From positions 1-19,356 of the forward strand of contig JAURCW010000003.1 in NCBI GenBank assembly GCA_030828265.1: a stretch of 19,356 nucleotides of DNA, in the 5' to 3' direction. Below the pieces are notes generated by a model, which did no database searches, was not told where the DNA came from, and saw nothing but the letters and a program-made list of their open reading frames with translations. A program made the translations under genes and the position numbers. Shown here in pieces: positions 12,977 to 19,356 of the stretch. Every line of letters begins with the position of its first letter. Within the stretch, counting starts at the first letter, position 1. This DNA comes from Burkholderiales bacterium. Lineage in GTDB: Bacteria; Pseudomonadota; Gammaproteobacteria; Burkholderiales; Burkholderiaceae_A.

Positions 12977-15898
12977 ATGCGTTTAAACGAACCCATCGAC
13001 TCTCTTGAGGGTCTTCTTGCCGAGGACGAGTTTCACCAGCGTCATCTCGGCCCCGATGCAGCCGAGCAGCAGGTCATGCTTGCGGCCCTTGGTCTGTCCT
13101 CCCTTGAGGCTCTTATTGACCAGACCGTGCCAGAGTCCATTCGTCTTCGTCGCCCTTTGAGTCTGCCCGCGCCCACTACCGAGCAACAGGCGCTCAAGGG
13201 CCTCAAAGCCCTTGCAGAGAAAAATCAGGTGTACCGCAGCTACATTGGTGCGGGCTACTACGGCTGCATCACGCCCGAACCCATTAAGCGCAGCCTCTTG
13301 GAGAACCCGGGCTGGTACACCGCCTACACCCCCTATCAGGCAGAAGTTGCCCAGGGCCGGCTCGAGGCGCTTATGAACTTCCAGCAACTGGTCATCGACC
13401 TAACAGGTCTGCCCATGGCAAATGCCTCTTTGCTCGATGAGGCCACGGCGGCTGCCGAGGCCATGGGCATGTTTTTACGTCTACGCAAAGATGCAAGTGC
13501 CAATGTCTATCTGGTTGATGAGGCGGTTCATCCTCAAGTTGTTGCGGTAATTAAAAGCCGAGCCCAGTGGATGGGCGTGCAGGTGAAGCTGGTGGATCTA
13601 CTTAGTAAAGACGCCCAGTCAGGATGCGACCTTCAGCAGGTCTTTGGCGCCCACGTGCAAATTCCCAACACCCAAGGACGTCTTGCTGACTGCACAGTGC
13701 TTGCCGAGCGGCTACATGCCCAGGCAGCCCGTCTATCGGTGGGCTGCGATCTGCTTGGCCTCATGCTGACCAAGCCGCCAGGCGACATGGGTGCTGATGT
13801 GGCCTTGGGTAATGCCCAGCGTTTTGGGGTTCCCATGGGTTTTGGCGGCCCGCATGCTGCGTTTTTTGCCGTGAAGGCCGACTTGGTTCGTGCCGCCCCG
13901 GGACGCATTATTGGTGTCTCGGTGGATGCAGCTGGCAAGCCCGCCTACCGCATGTCCTTGCAAACTCGTGAGCAGCATATTCGCCGCGACAAAGCCACCA
14001 GTAACATTTGTACGGCTCAGGCGCTGCTTGCCAACATGGCAAGCTTCTATGCGGTCTATCACGGGCCCGAGGGGCTTCGACGAATTGCCACGCGTGTAAA
14101 TGCCTTCACGCGCATGCTTGCACAAGAGCTTTCTAAGGCGGGCCTCACGCCCACCTTCGAGAACTACTTCGATACCTTGCACATCTCCATCAACTCCCCC
14201 GAGAAGGCGCAGGCTATTCTCAGTCGGGCCAAGGCCCAACAGATTAATCTTCGATCTTTTACGAATAACAGCCAGATAGTCACCGGGCTTGGTGTCTCGA
14301 TTGATGAAACCGTAGGCCTGCACGACCTAGCCGATCTGGTTGATGTCTTTACCGGCCAGCGCCCAGAAGCAAGCAGCCTGCAGGGCCAGACGCTCTCCAA
14401 GCTGCCTGCATCCATTCCCGCCTCGCTCCTGCGCACAGGGCCTGTGCTTTCTCACCCTGTGTTCCATCGCTATCGCAGCGAAACAGAGTTTGTTCGCTAC
14501 ATGAAGCGGCTTGAAAATCGCGATATTTCCTTGGTCCACTCCATGATTCCCTTGGGCTCATGCACCATGAAGCTCAATGCCTCCTCCGAAATGGCTCCGG
14601 TCAGCTGGCCTGAGTTTGCAAGCTTGCATCCTTTTGTTCCCGAGGACCAGTCCCGGGGTTACAAGGCCATGCTTACTGAACTGCGCGACTGGCTGGTTGA
14701 AATTACGGGCTTTGCCGAAGTCAGTTTTCAGCCCAACTCGGGCGCGCAAGGCGAGTACGCCGGCATCATGGCCATACGCCGTTATCAACAGGCGCAGGGC
14801 CAGGGGCATCGCAATGTCTGTCTCATTCCTTCATCGGCACATGGCACCAACCCTGCAACTGCTCAAATGATGGGTCTCTCCATTGTGGTGGTGGGCTGCG
14901 ATGCCCATGGCAACATCGACCTTGCGGACCTACAGGCAAAAATTTCGCAGCATTCCGAGAGTCTGTGTGCCCTTATGGTCACCTACCCATCCACCCACGG
15001 CGTCTTCGAGGCAAGCATTGAGGCCATCTGTGCCCAGGTGCACGCAGCCGGTGGTCAGGTATACATGGATGGCGCAAACCTTAATGCCCAGGCGGGTCTT
15101 ACGCAGCCCGCCCTTATTGGTGCTGATGTCTGCCACATGAACCTGCATAAAACCTTCTGCATCCCCCACGGTGGCGGAGGCCCGGGCATGGGTCCTATCG
15201 CAGTGGCCAAACACCTCGCTCCTTATCTCAACGACCATCCGTACGACATGTCAGACAAGGCAAACAGCGTTTCGGCGGCACCCTATGGAAGTGCCCTGAT
15301 TGCCACGATTTCGTACATGTACATTCGAATGATGGGAGCCTCGGGCATTCAACGGGCGACCGAGCTGGCTATTTTGAATGCCAACTACATTGCCCATCGT
15401 CTTCAGCCTGTATTCCCCATTTTGTACAGGGGCGAGAAGGCAAGGGTGGCGCACGAGTGCATTCTCGATCTGCGAAGCTTGAAAGCCGAGCTTGGCATTA
15501 CAGCAGAAGACGTCGCAAAGCGTCTTATGGATTATGGCTTTCACGCCCCTACACTCTCGTTTCCCGTAACCGACACTCTGATGGTGGAGCCCACCGAGTC
15601 CGAAGGTCTCGAAGAGCTGAATCGGTTCTGTGACGCCATGATTGCGATTGCAGGTGAAATTCAAGCGGTGCGCTCGGGGCAGTTCGATCGTCTCGACAAT
15701 CCTTTGAAGAATGCGCCACACACCGCGGTAGAAATTGCAGCAGACACGTGGACGCATGGCTACAGCCGAGAGCAGGCCGCCTTCCCCCTGCCATGGGTGA
15801 AGGCATCCAAGTTTTGGCCTAGCGTGAAGCGCATTGATAATGCGGCGGGCGACCGTAACCTAGTCTGTACCTGTCCGCCGGTGGAGGCCTATGTCTAA
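12977..15898 (+). CDS. gcvP: Glycine dehydrogenase (decarboxylating), P protein
   Basis: At 973 residues this is a full-length single-chain P protein, with the two homologous halves that are separate polypeptides in some bacteria. It is the PLP enzyme that decarboxylates glycine and loads the aminomethyl group on lipoyl-GcvH. The PLP lysine is K725 in HMNLHKTFCIPHGGGGPGMG; the glycine-rich loop that follows is diagnostic. The N-terminal half shows FHQRHLGPD, YIGAGYYGCITP and YTPYQAEVAQGRLEALMNFQ, and the C-terminal half SMIPLGSCTMKLNA. The ATG at 12977 has AAAGGA (12963-12968) eight bases upstream; a longer frame from 12911 would overlap gcvH and is rejected. The last 8 nt overlap gcvT. Confidence 0.97.
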   Translation: MRLNEPIDSLEGLLAEDEFHQRHLGPDAAEQQVMLAALGLSSLEALIDQTVPESIRLRRPLSLPAPTTEQQALKGLKALAEKNQVYRSYIGAGYYGCITPEPIKRSLLENPGWYTAYTPYQAEVAQGRLEALMNFQQLVIDLTGLPMANASLLDEATAAAEAMGMFLRLRKDASANVYLVDEAVHPQVVAVIKSRAQWMGVQVKLVDLLSKDAQSGCDLQQVFGAHVQIPNTQGRLADCTVLAERLHAQAARLSVGCDLLGLMLTKPPGDMGADVALGNAQRFGVPMGFGGPHAAFFAVKADLVRAAPGRIIGVSVDAAGKPAYRMSLQTREQHIRRDKATSNICTAQALLANMASFYAVYHGPEGLRRIATRVNAFTRMLAQELSKAGLTPTFENYFDTLHISINSPEKAQAILSRAKAQQINLRSFTNNSQIVTGLGVSIDETVGLHDLADLVDVFTGQRPEASSLQGQTLSKLPASIPASLLRTGPVLSHPVFHRYRSETEFVRYMKRLENRDISLVHSMIPLGSCTMKLNASSEMAPVSWPEFASLHPFVPEDQSRGYKAMLTELRDWLVEITGFAEVSFQPNSGAQGEYAGIMAIRRYQQAQGQGHRNVCLIPSSAHGTNPATAQMMGLSIVVVGCDAHGNIDLADLQAKISQHSESLCALMVTYPSTHGVFEASIEAICAQVHAAGGQVYMDGANLNAQAGLTQPALIGADVCHMNLHKTFCIPHGGGGPGMGPIAVAKHLAPYLNDHPYDMSDKANSVSAAPYGSALIATISYMYIRMMGASGIQRATELAILNANYIAHRLQPVFPILYRGEKARVAHECILDLRSLKAELGITAEDVAKRLMDYGFHAPTLSFPVTDTLMVEPTESEGLEELNRFCDAMIAIAGEIQAVRSGQFDRLDNPLKNAPHTAVEIAADTWTHGYSREQAAFPLPWVKASKFWPSVKRIDNAAGDRNLVCTCPPVEAYV

Positions 15899-17054
15899 CT
15901 CCTCAAGCGCGCCTCAGCCCCAGTCGTCTGCCATGCAATCCCTTCAGTCCATTACGCTCGAGGCCATGCATCAGGCCCATGGCGCCAAGTTTGGCCCCTT
16001 TGCCGGCTTTACCATGCCCATTCAGTATGGGCTCGGCCTTAAGGCCGAGCATCTTCACACGAGGCAAAAGGCAGGTCTCTTCGATGTCTCGCACATGGGT
16101 CAGCTGCGCATCACTGCGCGTAATGGCGATGGACCAACACTGCGTAGGGGGCTTGAGGCCGCGTTACCCGTTGACTTTGAGGGCTGGCCCTCGGGCCAGC
16201 AGCGCTACAGTCTTTTACTTAATGACCAAGGCGGCATTGAAGACGACCTCATGTTGGTCTGGCGCCCCGGGCCTCAGCCCGAGGTACGCATGGTGGTGAA
16301 TGCGGGCAATCGGCAGGCCGACCTCGCAAGGCTTCAAGACCTCGCCCCCGAGCTTCATTTTGAATGGGTTGATGCTGCGCTTCTCGCTCTTCAGGGCCCT
16401 GATGCCGAAGCCGTCTTGTGTCAACTTGACCCACGTGCTGCGGCGCCAAGGTTTATGGAATCCATCGAACTCAACCTGGATGGCGCTGTTTGTTTTGCCA
16501 CGCGCAGTGGTTACACCGGCGAGGATGGTTATGAAATTTCCGTTCCGTCTATGGCGGCCGATCGAGTGGCTCGTAAGCTTCTTGCCGATAACCGCGTTGC
16601 GCTCGCTGGCTTAGGTGCCCGCGACACGCTTAGGCTTGAGGCAGGCCTACCCTTGCATGGTCAAGACATTGCACCTTCGGTCACGCCCGTTGAGGCAGGT
16701 CTTTTATTCGGTATTGCACCCTCTCGACGGCCAGGCGGCCCTAAGGCAGGAGGCTATCCAGGCGCCCAAGTCATTGAGCGGCAGATGGCTATCGGCCCAG
16801 CGCGTCGACTCCTAGCCTTTACCTCGCAGGCACCGGTACCTATTCGTGCGCACAACATCGTGCTGCTTAACGACGAGACGGTTGTGGGTGAGGTCACCAG
16901 TGGCACAGTCTCGCCAAGCCTTGGCCTGCCCATTCTCATGGCCAGTGTTCAGGTGTCTGCTTTAAATGCTGCGCTCTTTGCGCAGGTGCGTCAGCAAAAA
17001 ATTCCACTCACCCAGTCCAAGCTGCCTTTTGTGCCAAAGCGCTATAAGCGCTAG
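15891..17054 (+). CDS. gcvT: Glycine cleavage system T protein (aminomethyltransferase)
   Basis: This 387-residue enzyme releases ammonia from aminomethyl-GcvH and forms 5,10-methylene-tetrahydrofolate. Seen motifs: FAGFTMPIQYG (37-47), LFDVSHMGQL (63-72), LLNDQGGIEDDLML (109-122) with the catalytic-aspartate region at 118-119, SGYTGEDGYEI in the middle, LGARDTLRLEAGLPLHGQDI, and VTSGTVSPSLG with the usual C-terminus FVPKRYKR. The ATG lies in the last codons of gcvP (8-nt overlap) behind GGAGG, so translation is coupled. The N-terminus carries about 20 extra residues rich in Ser and Gln before the conserved start; the internal ATG at residue 15 is an alternative. Unlike the common gcvTHP order, T is last here. 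No terminator is seen before mtgA. Confidence 0.95.
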   Translation: MSNSSSAPQPQSSAMQSLQSITLEAMHQAHGAKFGPFAGFTMPIQYGLGLKAEHLHTRQKAGLFDVSHMGQLRITARNGDGPTLRRGLEAALPVDFEGWPSGQQRYSLLLNDQGGIEDDLMLVWRPGPQPEVRMVVNAGNRQADLARLQDLAPELHFEWVDAALLALQGPDAEAVLCQLDPRAAAPRFMESIELNLDGAVCFATRSGYTGEDGYEISVPSMAADRVARKLLADNRVALAGLGARDTLRLEAGLPLHGQDIAPSVTPVEAGLLFGIAPSRRPGGPKAGGYPGAQVIERQMAIGPARRLLAFTSQAPVPIRAHNIVLLNDETVVGEVTSGTVSPSLGLPILMASVQVSALNAALFAQVRQQKIPLTQSKLPFVPKRYKR

Positions 17055-17095
17055 AAGGCGACCTAAGGCCCTGGTCGCTCGCCGAAGGACTTAAC

Positions 17096-17779
17096 GTGCG
17101 TTGGCTGAAGTGGCCCTTTGCCTCCCTCCTTACCATTGTTGTGGTTTACCAGGCTTACCTGTTCATGTCGGTGGCCTGGTTGGCAAGCAATAACCCTGCG
17201 ACCACAGCATTCATCACGGCAGAAAAAGATCGCCTTACCCTTCAGAAATCCACCAAGTCCATTCAACAGTCCTGGGTGAGTTACAACAGCATCTCCTCGC
17301 ATCTGAAACGAGCTGTTCTGGCAGCAGAAGACTCTGGCTTTGCCGAGCATGACGGCGTGGAGTGGGAGGCCATCGAAAAGGCCGCGCTCGAGAATCTAAA
17401 GAAGGGAAAGATCAAACGCGGAGGCTCCACCATCACCATGCAGCTTGCCAAAAACCTCTTTCTCTCCCCCGATAAAAGTCTGCTTCGCAAGGGCCAAGAG
17501 CTTGTCATTACCTTCATGCTCGAGGCCGTTCTTGAAAAACGTCGCATTCTTGAGCTTTATTTAAATGTTGCGGAGTGGGGTGAGGGTGTCTTCGGAATCG
17601 AAGCCGCCGCTCGACACTACTACGGCGTGAGCGCTCGGCAGCTCAACATAGAGCAATCCGCCTGGCTGGCATCGATTCTTCCTGCGCCAAAACGGTTCGA
17701 TAAGAATCGGGGCAGTGCCTTTATTCGCAGCAAGGCCGAAGTAATTCAGGCAAGAATGCCCCACGTTTCGCTTCCGTAA
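17096..17779 (+). CDS. mtgA: Monofunctional peptidoglycan glycosyltransferase
   Basis: This 227-residue inner-membrane enzyme polymerises lipid II into glycan strands and lacks a transpeptidase domain. It has one membrane segment (about 8-29) and then a GT51 domain: AAEDSGFAEHDGVEW with catalytic E78, KRGGSTITMQLAKNLFLS (about 107-124), ELVITFMLEAVLEKRRILELYLNVAEWG with the second conserved glutamate region, and GVFGIEAAARHYYG. Length agrees with the family. The start is GTG at 17096, supported by GAAGGA (17083-17088) at seven bases. It follows gcvT by 41 nt on the same strand without a terminator, so it may be read from the gcv transcript. The usual neighbour in many betaproteobacteria, aroE, is absent here. 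Confidence 0.94.
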   Translation: MRWLKWPFASLLTIVVVYQAYLFMSVAWLASNNPATTAFITAEKDRLTLQKSTKSIQQSWVSYNSISSHLKRAVLAAEDSGFAEHDGVEWEAIEKAALENLKKGKIKRGGSTITMQLAKNLFLSPDKSLLRKGQELVITFMLEAVLEKRRILELYLNVAEWGEGVFGIEAAARHYYGVSARQLNIEQSAWLASILPAPKRFDKNRGSAFIRSKAEVIQARMPHVSLP

Positions 17780-17829
17780 GAGGCTTAGTATGACCTTGCC
17801 GAGATCGTCGTTTTATGCCAATTCTTGGG

Positions 17830-17860
17830 CCCTTTCACGGCGAGGCGCCTGTTGAAAGGG
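17830..17860 (+). terminator. Two-step hairpin between mtgA and the ClC gene
   Basis: CCCTTTCA (17830-17837) pairs with TGAAAGGG (17853-17860), and within it GGCG/CGCC (17839-17849) forms a GC-rich top with a 3-nt loop. Only two Ts follow, so termination would be weak; it may instead protect the mtgA mRNA end. Confidence 0.5.
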
Positions 17861-17885
17861 TTAGACTTAAGGATTTAGGCCAATA

Positions 17886-17908
17886 GAATTCCGGAACCCA
17901 CGGAATTC
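17886..17908. repeat. 8-bp palindrome next to the ribosome site of the ClC gene
   Basis: GAATTCCG / CGGAATTC with a 7-nt loop ends two bases before the Shine-Dalgarno AAGGAG (17911-17916). It is either an operator or a 5'-UTR hairpin that could influence ribosome access to the TTG start at 17925. Confidence 0.6.
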
Positions 17909-17924
17909 ACAAGGAGATTTCAAC

Positions 17925-19223
17925 TTGTTGAAATTCAATTTTAATGCGCGCCAGGCACGACGGTTACGCGACTTTATTTCATTGGGCGTTGGCGCTGTTC
18001 TGGTTGCAATTGCCATTTTTCTATTTTCGGCAGGGGCAAACTGGGGCACGGATGTCTCCTCTGAAATTTATAAAAACTACCCCCTTGCTTTACTGGTGAT
18101 CATGCCGGTTGGCTTTGGGCTGCTTCGGTACTTAACTGTGAAGTACGCCCCGTTTGCAGCTGGCAGTGGTGTTCCGCAAACCATGGCGGTCTTGCGCATG
18201 CACGATGTTCGCGCGCAACTCAAAGGCATTCTTTCCCCGGTTCAAGCGCTTATTAAAGGTGTTTTTGTCTGCCTGGCCTTGGCCTGTGGCGCAACCGTCG
18301 GGCGCGAGGGCCCTTCCATTCAAATCGGTGCCGCCATCATGTCCTATTGGGCTTTTCGTGTGGTGGGGCGTGTTCGCGTTTCAGCAAAAACCATTGTGAT
18401 TGCTGGTGGGGCCTCGGGCCTTGCAGCGGCATTCAATGCACCGCTTGCCGGAATTCTGTTTGCCCTCGAAGAGCTCTCCAGGGGGAAAGAGGCAAGGTCC
18501 AGTTGGTTTTTGGTCCTCATGATTCTTACGGCGGGCTTTTCCTCCCTCTCCATTTTCGGCAGCTACAACTTTTTTCCCATCGAGAATCCGTCGGACGTTG
18601 TTCCATCCATTGGCCTAATGCTGGCCCTGGCCATTGGCTGCGGTCTGCTTGCCGGGTTCATGGCCTGGCTTATGGTGAAAGGCATTCCAGTCATTCTTCC
18701 TAAAACCAAAACGGCAGCAGGGGCGGGCGCTGTTGCCGCGGGTATTGGCTTTGTGCTGGCGCTCTTTGCTTTGGCAACCGATGGCTACTCGATGGGCGAG
18801 GGTTATCACACAGCCTCTGAGCTTCTTAATGAATCTGACCAGTACTCCGACTTTCTTGGCTTTGGCTTTTTTAAGTATGTAGCCATGACCCTAAGCTTTT
18901 CCTCTGGCATTCCCGGAGGTATTTTCTTGCCATCGCTCTCCATTGGTGCGGGCATGGGCCATGACTTTGCGCTCTTGTTCAACAACGCGGAAGCCCGGCA
19001 GTTTCTCGTTATTGTTGGTATGGCCGCCTTTTTGTCCGGAGTGATTCAGGCACCTATCACCACGGCTGTTCTTCTGGTGGAAATGACGGGTAACCAAAGC
19101 GCTTTTCTTTACATCCTGTTGGTTGCTTTCACGGGGGCCTATTCCTCTCGAATTATTTTCTACCCAAGCCTCTACGAGGTATTGATTTCAAAAATACTCC
19201 ACGCGGAACCAGCGAAATCCTAG
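17925..19223 (+). CDS. ClC-family chloride channel / Cl-/H+ antiporter
   Basis: This 432-residue membrane protein has the ClC architecture with many hydrophobic helices and no C-terminal CBS domains. The selectivity motifs are GSGVPQT (80-86, with Gln in place of the Glu of GSGIPE), GREGPSIQIGA (126-136) with the gating glutamate E128, and GGIFLPSLSIGAG (GxFxP) near residue 335. LFALEELSRG has E182/E183 at the place of the internal proton glutamate (E203 in E. coli ClcA), so a Cl-/H+ exchanger is more likely than a channel; another anion is possible. The start is TTG at 17925 (a second TTG follows directly), supported by AAGGAG eight bases upstream; a later ATG would remove part of the first helix. 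The unusual start and adjacent palindrome suggest low or regulated translation. A strong terminator follows. Confidence 0.92.
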   Translation: MLKFNFNARQARRLRDFISLGVGAVLVAIAIFLFSAGANWGTDVSSEIYKNYPLALLVIMPVGFGLLRYLTVKYAPFAAGSGVPQTMAVLRMHDVRAQLKGILSPVQALIKGVFVCLALACGATVGREGPSIQIGAAIMSYWAFRVVGRVRVSAKTIVIAGGASGLAAAFNAPLAGILFALEELSRGKEARSSWFLVLMILTAGFSSLSIFGSYNFFPIENPSDVVPSIGLMLALAIGCGLLAGFMAWLMVKGIPVILPKTKTAAGAGAVAAGIGFVLALFALATDGYSMGEGYHTASELLNESDQYSDFLGFGFFKYVAMTLSFSSGIPGGIFLPSLSIGAGMGHDFALLFNNAEARQFLVIVGMAAFLSGVIQAPITTAVLLVEMTGNQSAFLYILLVAFTGAYSSRIIFYPSLYEVLISKILHAEPAKS

Positions 19224-19240
19224 TTTCTTAGTGCCGACTC

Positions 19241-19295
19241 AAAGCCCACCCCGGGCTGGTCTTTTGGGGTGGGACATCCCCACCTTGGGCTTTTT
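19241..19295 (+). terminator. Rho-independent terminator after the ClC gene
   Basis: Outer stem AAAGCCCA (19241-19248) / TGGGCTTT (19286-19293), inner stem GGTGGG (19268-19273) / CCCACC (19279-19284), followed by TTTTT (19291-19295). AGCCC/GGGCT (19243-19257) offers a competing short hairpin on the 5' side. It begins 17 bases after the stop codon. Confidence 0.8.
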
Positions 19296-19341
19296 GTAGA
19301 ACTCGTTCAGAATACGAGGCGCAAAGACCACTCTACAAAAA
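19291..19341. repeat. 10-bp inverted repeat in the leader of the next gene
   Basis: TTTTTGTAGA (19291-19300) and TCTACAAAAA (19332-19341) are perfect complements with a 31-nt interval that holds a smaller stem CTCGT/ACGAG (19302-19318). The left arm is the T-tract of the preceding terminator and the right arm touches the ribosome site of the next gene. Confidence 0.7.
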
Positions 19342-19351
19342 GGGGAAGCGA

Positions 19352-19356
19352 ATGTC
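19352..19356 (+). CDS. Probable first codon of a gene cut by the window end
   Basis: An ATG at 19352 is preceded by AGGGGA (19341-19346) at five bases, a good ribosome site, right after a terminator and a structured leader. Only one full codon is visible, so nothing can be said about the product. Confidence 0.4.

Overview
The window reads as ordinary chromosomal DNA of a betaproteobacterium, most likely in the Burkholderiales. The reasons are a PhaP-type phasin (polyhydroxyalkanoate storage), a tandem glycine riboswitch in front of gcvHPT, Proteobacterial-style YggX, YggU, ChaN and MtgA proteins, encoded CCA ends on all tRNAs, and moderate-to-high GC. The genus cannot be fixed from the sequence. 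No prophage, insertion sequence, CRISPR array or rRNA gene was seen.

Layout. (1) 1-2212: a minimal arsenic module, arsR then acr3, whose end overlaps a convergent periplasmic thioredoxin-like gene; a near-consensus Pho box at the left edge faces out of the window. (2) 2231-5753: tRNA-Arg(UCG), then an acetate/acyl-phosphate cluster (FabI-type enoyl reductase, phosphotransacetylase, acetate kinase). The ackA stop codon lies inside tRNA-Pro(UGG), which starts a Pro-Arg(UCU)-His array. (3) 5887-9277: an unassigned outer-membrane beta-barrel protein, a YkgJ-type Cys-cluster protein divergent from rpiA, then phoU convergent with yggX. (4) 9457-11182: a phasin, a YkuK-type RNase H-fold protein on the minus strand, a gap containing what looks like an unannotated small RNA with its own promoter and terminator, and a yggU homologue. 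(5) 11236-17054: a ChaN-like lipoprotein divergent from the glycine cleavage operon, which has a glycine riboswitch leader and the order gcvH-gcvP-gcvT. (6) 17096-19356: mtgA, a ClC-family chloride transporter with a TTG start behind an RNA hairpin, a strong terminator, and the probable first codon of another gene.

How the genes work together. ArsR should repress itself and Acr3 until arsenite is present; the window has no arsenate reductase. Pta and AckA interconvert acetyl-CoA (or another short acyl-CoA) and acetate (or another acid) with ATP yield, and the enoyl reductase upstream points to acyl-chain metabolism. GcvH, GcvP and GcvT are three of the four glycine cleavage proteins; the L protein is elsewhere. 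The gcv leader should sense glycine directly.

The least explained element is the roughly 87-nt transcript predicted at about 10728-10814: sigma70-like promoter, two small hairpins flanking a single-stranded CU-rich anti-Shine-Dalgarno stretch, and a Rho-independent terminator. All structural claims come from reading the sequence by eye; no folding or database search was run.
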